Source of the DNA: Temnothorax longispinosus | Taxonomy: Eukaryota; Arthropoda; Insecta; Hymenoptera; Formicidae | NCBI RefSeq assembly: GCF_030848805.1 | Contig: NC_092358.1 | Coordinates: 14,840,554-14,904,553, forward strand | Reading direction: 5' to 3' | Length of the DNA: 64,000 bases | Shown here: in pieces, positions 55,005-64,000 of the stretch | Layout of the letters: each line of letters begins with the position of its first letter | Position numbering within the stretch: position 1 is the stretch's first letter | The notes under the pieces: generated by a model | The model's database searches: none | What the model was told of the DNA's origin: nothing | Seen by the model: the letters and a program-made list of their open reading frames with translations, nothing else | Program-made: the position numbers and the translations under genes

Positions 55005-55808
55005 TCACACGTCGCGCGTTATCGCTGTAACCGTCGTACGTGCAATCTGACGGTGATCTCTCCTCATCGAAAACCGAGCAATCGTCCGTCTTGATCCGTG
55101 ACGCGTATCGTTAGATCCGTAACGCTTCGCGCGATGATCGGCAGGTAAATGATCTGTGTGCGCCGGCGTTTCCGATATCTTATATCCCGGTGGTACGCTC
55201 GGTGAAAATTCGTGTATCGTGTGAACACGTTTGCCGTTGCTGTACGCACCCGCGGTCACGTTGCACTCCACGCGGATAATGTTTACGTTGATAATATTAA
55301 TCGACGCGTCCGATTCGTGCCACTGTCTCGGTTGCAATATACGCTTCGACGAGAATCCCAGCAGCGATCCAACGTTGTTCGGTTTGTTAAAGTTCACTCT
55401 GAAAGCGCACTTGATCTCGCTCTTCATCGTATTGTAATTTGCGCGGAGCACTATCGGGTATTCCGCGGCCTCGTCTTCGTAGCCGTTCGCGCGAGCGGTC
55501 GCCTCTCGCGCGATATTCGCGACCGACGTACGATCATCGTTGGAACGATTTACGCGTCGCGGGCGTTTTCGTGAAATTTCGCGTTTCAAAAACTCATGTA
55601 TGGCTCGTATCTCGTATGATCCCTCGGGAATCGTAATTTCCGTGTCATCCTCGTCGAAATAAAATTTATTGTTCAAAGAATTCACGTTCGGAATCGTGTG
55701 ATAAGTCTCAAAACACGTTAGACCGAGCTCGTAGTCACCGTCGCTCAGATCCACGGCGGGAAAATAGTGCTCCGCGAGGATGCTGCTCTTCCCCGTCAAC
55801 GTGAACGT
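55005..55808 (-). pseudogene. Virus-like cluster protein, 5' truncated and frameshifted
   Basis: The frame is open to the border with the MITE at 55808; the first codons visible lead into SSILAEHYFPAVDLSDGDYE. It has LTCFETYHTIPNVN, EDDTEITIPEGSYEI, a basic linker and FRVNFNKPNNVGSLLGFSSK. Near 55165 the reading frame shifts; the strands after it (LPIIARSVTDLTIRV) lie in the next frame and hit a stop near 55064. No ATG is found before the MITE, so the N-terminus was removed. The protein type (all-beta, about 270 residues, beside the capsid candidate) would suit a minor capsid or penton-like role; that is inference. Confidence 0.55.
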
Positions 55809-56085
55809 TAGGGTGCGTTCAGAAAGTCACCCAACTTACCAAACTCATCAAAACCCCCGTTCAGAAAGTCTCGGACAAACCTCGGGTGACTTAGCGGAAG
55901 CCTTGCGATTGGACAGTCGAACGAAGGTGGGGAAATGTAGGCGGGCGACAAATTGACGAAAGAGCCCGACATTACACGGAAAGTGACGAAACTCTTAAAA
56001 TGCTTCAATTTTGTCGGTAGTGGGGGTCACCCAGCTCCTCGATGATTTTCGATGGATGAGCTGGGTGACCCCCACTCTTCCATCA
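55809..56085. mobile_element. MITE-like insertion with GGGTGCGTTCAGAAAGTCAC end and hairpin
   Basis: The left end GGGTGCGTTCAGAAAGTCAC (55811) truncates the virus-like gene; GTTCAGAAAGTC recurs at 55860. A hairpin AGTGGGGGTCACCCAGCTC..GAGCTGGGTGACCCCCACT closes the segment (56023-56080). The right boundary is uncertain. Confidence 0.5.
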
Positions 56086-57479
56086 AACTAAAACCCGCGG
56101 ATTTTAAATTAAAAAGACATACAATGGCTATTAGAAGAACTTCCATTAAATAATTAAATTATTGAAAAAGTAGGGTAGTTAATAATATAGAATTTTTTAA
56201 CATATCTGCAGAGTCAGAATTATCTCCCTGTAATACTTGAATGAGAAGGACAATGAAATTAAACATTGTCTTGAAATAAATTGAAACGTAAACTTCTAGT
56301 ATAGAAATTCCATGATTAATGCAGACATAAAAAATTGTGTGTAAAAAAGTAACAAAAATAAATTTTGTTTCCTAAAAGTTATATGTTGAATAAATAATAA
56401 AAAAAATGTAATTAATAGAAAAAATAAACTATGAATTAAATTAAATTAATTGTCGGTAATTCTATAAAATGTTAAAATCGTATATCATATGACGGTAAGA
56501 ATCCTGAGAAGAGCGATCAAGTCGCTAGTTTAGGTAATAATCATCCGAGGGACCTAGCATCGAAAGCGTCAGTCAACTCTCAAGTCAAAGAATCGCGCTT
56601 GTCGTGCACGTGTTCGGACGTGTTTGTCCTGAATAAATTTTTGAAGATTGCTGATGCAATCACAATTTCCACTCAGACTTCGCTACGCGATCAGTGATTC
56701 AAGCTTTGTTAAACAAACAGTGGCAAATCTGGCCGTATTGTCCGCTGAAAAGCGGCAGGAGCCAATAAAAAGTAAGAAGAAGAAGAAGAAGAACTCAAAT
56801 CAAAGGATTCACGTCAAGGCTCGAGCCTCGAGGAAGGTTTTGAAAGACAATGGATTCTTGCTGGCGATTTTGATTCACAGTCCCGTTCTCAATGAATTCA
56901 AATTAACGTAAGTAATTGCTCGATATAACAAGTACACATTCTCATCCCGATATCTCGTTATTCATACTCATGTTTATACTTTTTCTGCTCGATTTCCGAG
57001 CTACTCTCGCAACTGAATATTAATCATTATTTTCTTATTTTCCTATTGTTTTTATTAATGTCCTTTTAAATGCACTAATGCAGCATGCAATTATTTCTGG
57101 GTGAAATGCCACTTCTACTTCCTATTCTCGTAATTTATCCAAGAGCGGTAGTAGTAGTATATCAGGATTTTCTTCCACGGTATGCAGTCTTCTTTGGAAA
57201 ACTGGCATATAAGGGGTATTCAAATAAGTTAAAGTTTAACGGTTTGACAGGTTATGTCGGGTTAAAGTCGAGTAAAAAGTTAATTAATTAACTTTGGGCG
57301 CGCTACTCTTTAAGGTTATGTAAAATACATAAGTGACTCATTAACCTATCACATTAATCTTTGGGTTAAAAGTTTAAAAATTAACTTTTTACCCAAGGTG
57401 CATATCGAATAAAATTGTACGATCAATTATTTCTTATTAATTCTACGACATGAGAAATTATATTTTATTATGCGTAGGA
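56086..57479. other. AT-rich spacer, no recognised gene
   Basis: An open stretch (56648-56911) with a lysine run encoded by AAGAAGAAG repeats matches nothing I know. A small inverted repeat (AAAAAGTTAATTAATTAACTTTGGGCGCG near 57256-57286 against TTAAAAATTAACTTTTTACCC near 57382) may be another mini-element. Confidence 0.4.
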
Positions 57480-59838
57480 AGCAAACTTCAGCTCCAGAAC
57501 TGGCTCAGCCCGTAATATCGCTGTAAGAATTCAGCTTATGGGAGGTGAGCAAGAAGCCGACGCGCTTACAGCTATCTTCGGCAGATCATCGTGTCCTGAG
57601 ACGACGCACGAATATTTTACTTCCGTATCATACCACAACAAGAATCCGAATTTTTACGACGAAATCAAGATGAGACTACCCGCGGATTTAAGTGCAAAAC
57701 ATCACTTATTGTTCACTTTCTATCATATTAGTTGCCAGAAGAAAGCAGAGCAACCAAACGTCGAAATGGCGGTCGCATATACAGTAAATTTCAATCAGTA
57801 ATTAATAAAATTAGGACTTGGTAATTTTATTGATGAACTAAATAGTAAAATTTTATTTGTAGTGGCTACTGCTTCTAAGAGATGGTCATCTCCAATCAGG
57901 CGAATTCAGTTTGCCTGCTATGCTAGATCGGCCACCCGCAAATTATTCCTACATTGCACCCGATGTTCTTTTGCCAGGCACTCGATGGGTGGATGCTCAT
58001 CGAGGGGTCTTCACTGTTATATTGGAGCCTGTTTCCAGCGTTCATCCGCAAGACAAATATATTGACAGGTAATAATGTATTATTTTTTTCCTTTGTGGGA
58101 ATAAAAAACGAATAAAAAGATATGTAATAATTTTTTTAATAATTTTCATATTACAGATTTTTATCATTATGCGGCTTTTTGGAAACCGGTCAAGTTCCGC
58201 CTCGTATCGGCGAAGCGGGCATGGAATCAGAATTAAAATCAGCTCTTCTCGAATTAGCGCGTGCCTCACATTCCGCCTTGGTGCGATCACTTCCACAATT
58301 ACTGGATCAATTACTGTGTCTTCTAGTGCGACCGCCAACATTACCGTCTCAATCGTTGAACGTTGCCGCCACCATCTTCGAGGCTCTGGGACTGCTCGTA
58401 CGAAATATCACCAATTTACCGGATGGTCAATTAGACGCGCATGGAAGACACGCGCTATTGGCCACCTACATCGCGTATTAATGCTCTTTGCCGAGCATGA
58501 CTCACAACGGGGGCGTCGTGCGAGCACAGAGCAATCCCGATCTGCCTCTGGAAGATCTGGAGATGGAAATCCACTCGCGGGGATTGGACAGAACCGCGTC
58601 GATGCGACAGGAATCCCCCTCGATCAACAATCATCCCACCAGAAGACTTCTACACGAGGAACTTGCCTTGCACTGGGTTGTATCCACCGGTCAGGCACGC
58701 GAACTGGCGATAACTCATTCCTGGTTCTTCCTGGAGCTGATAATGCGCTCGATGGTTGTCACGCTGTCTGAGATGGCGTCCTTGGAGGCACTGCGAAAAA
58801 TTAGATTCTCACCGCAGTTCTGCGACGATGTCGCGACGCTCACCGCTGCGTTAACGTCCGAGGTGATATCGCGCTGCGGCAAGGAAATCCGCGTGGCGTC
58901 CAACTTGATATCGAGCCTTGGCAATTTCTTATCCGACCTGCTATCCGTGATGGACAGAGGATTCGTGCTGTCGCTCGTTCGCGCCGCCTGTTGCTCGCTG
59001 TCGGATGCGTCAATGCATATTCCCGACTCCGCAACGTTATTCGCTCTGAAACTCGATCTCGTGAGAACGGTGTGCTCGCACGAGCACTATGTAGCATTGA
59101 ATCTTCCCTTTGGCACTGGTTATACGTCGGGATCGGCTCCGGCATCGCCCAGTCCATTGACAGGCAGTTCAGGCAGTCTGATATTCACTCTCGTGCCTGG
59201 GGATAGAGCCCGGTTTTCGGAACTCAGTCAAGAATTCAGGCAGCAACACTTTCTGGTTGGCATTGTTCTGTCCGATCTGGCAAACACCTTGGAGATACAA
59301 AATCCGATGCTACAGAATAAAGCTATTGGGACTGTCCGACATCTTATGAGCTGCCACGATGCTGATCCGCGATATTCCGATCCTGCGGCGAAGGCTAGGG
59401 TTGCCGCGCTATATCTGCCGTTACTTAGTAACTTGATGGATGCCTTACCCCAGCTTTATCATTGAGACTCCAAAGACAAAAGCGTTTATCCGGATGAATC
59501 CGGATCGATCACGCAATCGGTAGCATTAGCTATTACTGGCGGAATGTCGGCGGACACCGCGGGCAATCAGTGCCGTGTATCTCTGAGTTCCGAAGCTACT
59601 CGACATGTATTAATGTGTACCTTATGGGTGCTGAAGGGATTAGAACGAACCGCTCTAGCACAGTGGTGTTCCGAACTCAGCGCGACATGTATTTTGAGCT
59701 TGCTGCAAGTACTGAATATCGCCACCGCAGCTTTCGAGTACAAAGGCAAGAAAGCACTAAAAGATTGCGACTGGAAGACGTGATTCTCGGTCAGGGAAGT
59801 GCCAGGAGCGAAATGATGCTGCGAAGAAAGGAGAGAGT
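57480..59838 (+). pseudogene. DOCK6/7/8 (zizimin-related) gene fragment, introns retained, broken
   Basis: Exon pieces run in the order of a DOCK-C family protein. The end of the C2/DHR-1 domain (NFSSRTGSARNIAVRIQLM at about 57490, then SVSYHNKNPNFYDEIKM and HHLLFTFYHISC) is followed by an exon at 57862-58067 (GTRWVDAHRGVFTV, VSSVHPQDKY). A long armadillo-like middle region from 58157 has LHEELALHWVVSTGQ, NFLSDLLSVMDRGFVLSLVR, CSHEHYVALNLP and FRQQHFLVG. The end near 59740 is FEYKGKKALK and ARSEMMLRRKER. Introns after 57792 and 58067 keep GT..AG. Lesions are TAA at about 58479-58481, TGA at 59463-59465 and a frameshift near 59758. The DHR-2 exchange-factor domain is absent. The intact protein is a Rac/Cdc42 activator. 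Confidence 0.9.
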
Positions 59839-59896
59839 GACCGGAGACAAATTAATCGATTACATCGGTGAGGGTCGGAAATTACTTACTTATACA

Positions 59897-61423
59897 TCAA
59901 TGGTTTGCTAATGCAGCAACCAGACGATCACGTTTCGCGCCGCCTGTTTCTCCTGCAGGCTCATACTGCCCTATTTCGTCACCTTCGTTCCCATAAACAA
60001 AAGGCAATCCTTCTTCAATATACAGCTCGAGGAAATCATCCTCCTGCTGTAGACATATATTGTGTAAAACACAGCATGCCAGTATGGTGTCTGGGATTTC
60101 TTCGTAGCAAACCATGGAGAGATGTCTTAAGCGTCGAAAGCGTCCTTTCAGTAATCCAAAAGTTCTTTCAATTGTTTGTCTCGTTTTACTTAGAATGGTA
60201 TTAAACGAGATTTGTATCTAAAATTAATATGTGTTATTATTGTAAGGCGAAGAATTCTTAAACTGCTACGTGCAAAGTAAAAAAAGACTAACTTACAGCA
60301 GTTAGGTGTCCTATATTTTTATATGGTGAAATACACCAAGGCAAAGGAGGATTATAGGCCTTATCTCCAATTATATATTCACCATTGGGGAAAAAATTTT
60401 GAACGTTTGCCTCAGTGTCTCTGTATAATGGAGAATTCCGAAATACTCGGAGATCTCCCACAGACCCAGGATAGCCAGCAAATACGTCGGTGAATCGCAA
60501 CTCAGGATCACATACCGCTTGAAGGGTTATTGCGTACTCACATTTTCTGGTTCGATAATATTGTGCATCAACCTAACAAATATTAAAAATTTTACATGGT
60601 ATTTTTTTAACTTATAATACTCTGTAAGTAGCAAATTAGAATACAAGTTAAACTTACTTGAGGTGCATCAATGGGAACGTAACAACCGTCTATTGCACCA
60701 ATCACTCCCGCCATACCAGCAATATCGGTAAACTTCTGAACAGTCCTTTCTAACTTTTCGCCTGTAGGCCAAGTAATGAGTCTATGAGATATAGAAACAA
60801 GAGCAACTATTACTCTTCGAAAGCAGGAATGAAGGGTTGATTTTGACATATCAAACTTCATTCCGATAGATCTGCAAAAGAAATATGTGCATTATAACTT
60901 TCAGCCTGTTATGAGATCGAGAATTATGAAGTTAAACGTGAGGTATAATATTAAAAATATATACGACAGGATCGGAGAAAAAATGACAATATAGGAGACA
61001 AGGCTAAAAAATTATGTAATTCAACTTTTCTGCTTACCTAAAACAATCGGGCGTTGCGAGCAACCACACAACAGCTAATAGCTGTTTTTCGATTTTTGTT
61101 GTCGGTCTGCCAGTTCCTGTGCGATTTTCCAAAAGAGGAGCAATGACAGTTAACAATCTTTCAAATGCTGGCGCAGACATACGAAAGTTCTCTTGGAACT
61201 GTTTAAAAGTAAATCTTGGCACGACGAGTTCAACAAAATTTTGGCATCGTGCTGGCTTCGGACCCACTTCTTTTTCTTCGTGCATCACCGTTGCAAGCAT
61301 TATCTCAATCTCATCATCGCTTTCGTCGTCGTCATCGTCATTGTCACAAAATATTTCGTCAATGACTTTTCTCATCTGATATGCCAAAGCCACTACAGAA
61401 GATGCAATAACTCCTATATCCAT
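59897..61423 (-). CDS. HARBI1-type (PIF/Harbinger) transposase, four exons, apparently intact
   Basis: ATG at 61423. The exons are 61423-61038, 60871-60658, 60572-60297 and about 60217-59897, with canonical GTAAG donors and AG acceptors; together they give about 398 codons without a stop. Exon 1 has an acidic DDDDDESDDE run and the nuclease-fold entry FRMSAPAFERLL. Exon 2 ends with the first catalytic Asp in GVIGAIDGCYVPI, exon 3 has GYPGSVGDLRVFRNS and GDKAY, and exon 4 has the catalytic Glu in RQTIERTFGLLKGRFRRLR. The enzyme would cut and paste an element at TWA targets. The stop codon lies only a few dozen bases from DOCK-like DNA, so the 3' UTR and that terminal repeat seem absent. No partner Myb-like gene is present. 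Confidence 0.85.
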
Positions 61424-61687
61424 GTTTGTACCACTAAAAAAATATAGTACATGTATAGCACATATATACAAAAATATTGTATATACTTTCGCGTGTTCTA
61501 TGATGAAGTAGTAATTATACAAACAATTAAGTGATACTGTATTTCAACTTACGTGGCAGTACACTTTGACGCTTTTCAAGATACTACACACTTTTACAAA
61601 AAAAAAACAAAAATTTCCATGTAATACGAGGCTAAAAAAAAACTGAAGTACGGAAATTTATGTTTGTGATGGAAGACTGGAAAAATT

Positions 61688-62258
61688 ACAGCACCTACGA
61701 CAATTACCAATATGCCACCGATAAATACACCGGCAGTGAATACGAACATAATGCAATCGCCGCCAAATATGATCCCTATGCAGCACAGAATGCCAAATCA
61801 GTTTGGTAATCCGATCGCAACGTAAATCGGAGCAGAACCCTTTGGGAGGTGTGTTTGGACTGGAGACGGACGGGTATTTTTTTACAATCCTTCGAGGATA
61901 TCAGTATGGGAAAGGCCGGATGATCTTGTTGGCCGTCAAGATGTAGACAAGATGATATCAACGCCTCCGGACACGATTGGTGCTACAAAACCAGCATGTC
62001 AGTCGGGTTTCAGCGAAAGCAGCGATGAAGATCAACCCACACCAGCCAAAAAGCCGAAACACGAGGAACCCAAAAGTAATTGCTACTCTGAAATGATGTA
62101 TACAAAATTGGATTAATACAGGATTTATATATAAAATCTATATTATCATTCAGGCACAACACCCATCAAGGAAAAAGAGGAGAAGGAAGGGAAGAAGACC
62201 ATCGACATCGGCAAGGAAGCTGCAATAGAGGCCGAAGTGAGAGCAGCGAGGGAGAGGA
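61688..62258 (+). pseudogene. TCERG1/CA150-type gene fragment with a WW domain
   Basis: A proline- and asparagine-rich stretch (PTTITNMPPINTPAV near 61693) leads, after an in-frame TAA at 61819-61821, to a WW domain. It starts CVWTGDGRVFFYNPS and ends ISVWERPDDL (about 61848-61923). Then come VDKMIST, an acidic SESSDEDQPTPAKKPKHEEPK block, an intron (about 62074-62153) and IDIGKEAAIEAEVRAARER. The order matches the middle of transcription elongation regulator 1, whose FF domains should follow but are missing. The sequence ends where a Harbinger fragment starts. Retention of an intron indicates a DNA-level duplicate. Confidence 0.82.
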
Positions 62259-62505
62259 GCAATGAGAGTTAACAATCTTTCGAATGCTGGCGCAGACAGG
62301 GAACTGTTTAAAAGTAAATCTTGGCACGACGAGTTCAACAAGGCATCGTGCTGGCTTTGGACTCACTTCTTTTTCTTCGTGCATCACCGTTGCAAGCATT
62401 ATCTCAACCTTATCATCACTTTCGTCGTCGTCATCGTCATTGTCACAAAATACCTCGTCAATGACTTTTCTTATCTGATATGCCAAAGCCACTACAGAAG
62501 TTGCT
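62259..62505 (-). pseudogene. Second Harbinger transposase, N-terminal wreck
   Basis: On the minus strand this repeats the start of the transposase at 61423 (ALAYQIRKVIDEVFCDNDDD, LATVMHEEKEV, LVVPRFTFKQF). It differs by several substitutions and small deletions, for example where FVELVVP and ERLLTVI regions are shortened. It stops at both ends inside coding sequence. Same family, much older or poorly maintained copy. Confidence 0.75.
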
Positions 62506-64000
62506 TCTTCAGTGCATCACAAGCAGGGACGAATTTTGTTTAGTGAGAGAACAAGCGTGTATCGCGTTTTGCAACATCCTCAAAAACTGCAACTCTATGA
62601 CTTTTCAATGTGTAAGTGTGAGAGCACGATATATTATTAAATCGTAAACGTCGAGAAAGCATTAGTCTTAAAATGTGTTAAATTTCTCTATCTTAATTAA
62701 TATTATGTAGACTATACTCATATTTTCTTACGTTTCTAAATTGCTGAAATACAAATTGAAGCTATGTACATACTTTAGAAAATTATATTTTTATACAGGA
62801 TGATTCTTTACAACCACAAGCTATCCTGATACATGCCGAGCAATGCAACATCTATCATGGAATCAGCGTTCTGTGTTCAAATATCTATACGTCGACTACT
62901 TTAGATGCGGAAGAGTCGGAATGTCAAGGAAACAACGGCAAATTTGTAATCTAGTTGCACTTCATTGGTACCGCGCACCGTATCGCACTTATACAACTGT
63001 CAGGATGAATTACAACTCTGTAATTATATTATTTAGTTATATACTATAACTTTTATTTTTAATTATATTTTTTTAAATTCTTTATTTCTCTTACAGTTTC
63101 CGGCAGAGTTTCGGAAATAACAGATGTGGACAATCCTTTGCAATCAATAGCGACGCCTTCGCTTATTACAGCTGCTTGTAATTTATTGAATAATTTAATA
63201 TTTGTCGGACAACACCAGGTTGTACGACAAGTCTACGAATATTCTATCGATATATAAGTATTTATTCGGGTATGTATGTATGTAGAAAAATCTATAACGC
63301 TGGATTATCTTTTTTTCACCTATATTATTGTCTCATTTGATCTCTCGTTTTAAGGTGTTTGACTAAGATTTCGAAGGATATCAGGAGCAGGAAGGAAGAG
63401 TCTGAGTCATTATTCTGATACGCTGGAAATGTACATCAGCATCTGCACAGTTTTAACAAATTGCATCACGCATAGCAACAAGTACGCAGCCGTCGTACTC
63501 TTTTCCCCGGACTCGCTTTATATTCTATTTTGCTTCTTAAATATCGATTTATACCGTATGTATTTGAACATTTATTCGTCACAAATGTATAATTTGATTT
63601 TTAAACAACGTTCCATATATTAATCTCCTTAGAGTCTGCCGAACTGCACCTGATATATCTGCGTAACAGACTTTGGACGGAAATGTACAACTTCGTGGCT
63701 GTGCTTTCGTTAACGGAGGATCAACATTTTCCCATTCAAGAAGCCATTCAAAGCGCGTTATAATTGTGCGGGCCTGAAACGGTCCTGGCTTCCATTTGTC
63801 TTGCGATAAAGGATTCTACGACAGATCTGAGAATGAGCGCCATTAGTGCCTTAGCTTTTCTACTGTCCCACGAGATTCAAAAAGATTCCTTGGGAAGAAG
63901 CGGTACCTTTCTATTACAAACCGTGCTCAATACTAATGTGGCACATGTCTCGATCGAAAGCAAAAAGTGGTTTGCGAGATATATCGAACGTCAACAAATT
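62506..64000 (+). pseudogene. Armadillo/HEAT-like host protein fragment (possibly rotatin/Ana3), runs off the window
   Basis: Exon-like pieces with GT..AG borders follow each other on the plus strand. About 62525-62611 has EQACIAFCNILKNCN, and 62802-62950 has LQPQAILIHAEQCNIYHGIS. 63097-63256 has LITAACNLLNNLIFVGQHQ, 63354-63540 has MYISICTVLTNCITHSNKY, and 63634-64000 has LRMSAISALAFLLSHEIQ. The helical repeat style is of armadillo/HEAT proteins, and I suspect the rotatin/Ana3 centriole family, but this is tentative. Lesions are a stop and frame change near 63418 and an in-frame TAA near 63761. The gene is incomplete at the right edge. Confidence 0.5.

Noticed and set aside
58169..58771. 200-codon frame overlapping the DOCK fragment
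   Set aside because: Alternative frame; the DOCK frame has clear family motifs through the same bases.

Overview
The window is animal nuclear DNA from an insect, most likely a hymenopteran and quite possibly an ant. This rests on GT-AG introns in several gene pieces, AT-rich intergenic DNA, many insect-type transposon families, and a capsid-like gene cluster whose protein families I associate with ant genomes. The taxon is inferred from content only. No rRNA, confident tRNA, CRISPR or bacterial operon was seen. Almost everything is mobile DNA, host-gene debris or repeats.

Layout. 1-2.5 kb: a decayed non-LTR retrotransposon, then a foldback MITE. 4.35-5.64 kb: an intron-containing FAM50/XAP5 pseudogene (minus). 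5.7-7.1 kb: two direct-repeat blocks. 7.1-9.7 kb: a hAT copy split by a TTAA-flanked foldback MITE, then an RNase H-type retrotransposon fragment. 11.6-18.2 kb: a structurally complete CACTA/EnSpm-like transposon with about 280-bp terminal inverted repeats and two minus-strand genes. 18.9-23.7 kb: a giant palindrome whose arms carry mirror copies of one truncated ORF. 23.9-25.9 kb: a deleted Harbinger-like element. 26.0-35.6 kb: a three-level nest, with a gag-only LTR retrotransposon inside a foldback element inside a non-LTR retrotransposon. All three levels have visible target duplications or matching ends.

36-37 kb: a foldback element with a 7-copy minisatellite core. 37.1-37.5 kb: two small hairpins. 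37.8-39.1 kb: a MADF-BESS gene with one upstream stop. 39.5-43.4 kb: a DDE transposon with a SWIM-type finger, broken by a 1.1-kb insertion. 44.0-45.9 kb: the second hAT copy, without the MITE. 45.9-48.6 kb: two different Gypsy pol fragments joined head to tail. 51.6-55.8 kb: a compact minus-strand cluster of virus-like genes, including a 400-residue candidate double-jelly-roll capsid protein. This is the most intriguing system in the window.

57.5-64 kb: pieces of at least three host genes on the plus strand, all with introns and all with stops or frameshifts. They are DOCK6/7/8-type, TCERG1/CA150-type, and an armadillo-like protein. An apparently intact HARBI1-type transposase and a wreck of the same family lie among them. 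The genes do not form one pathway. What unites the window is layered insertion, duplication and decay; the capsid-like cluster alone looks like a co-functioning set.
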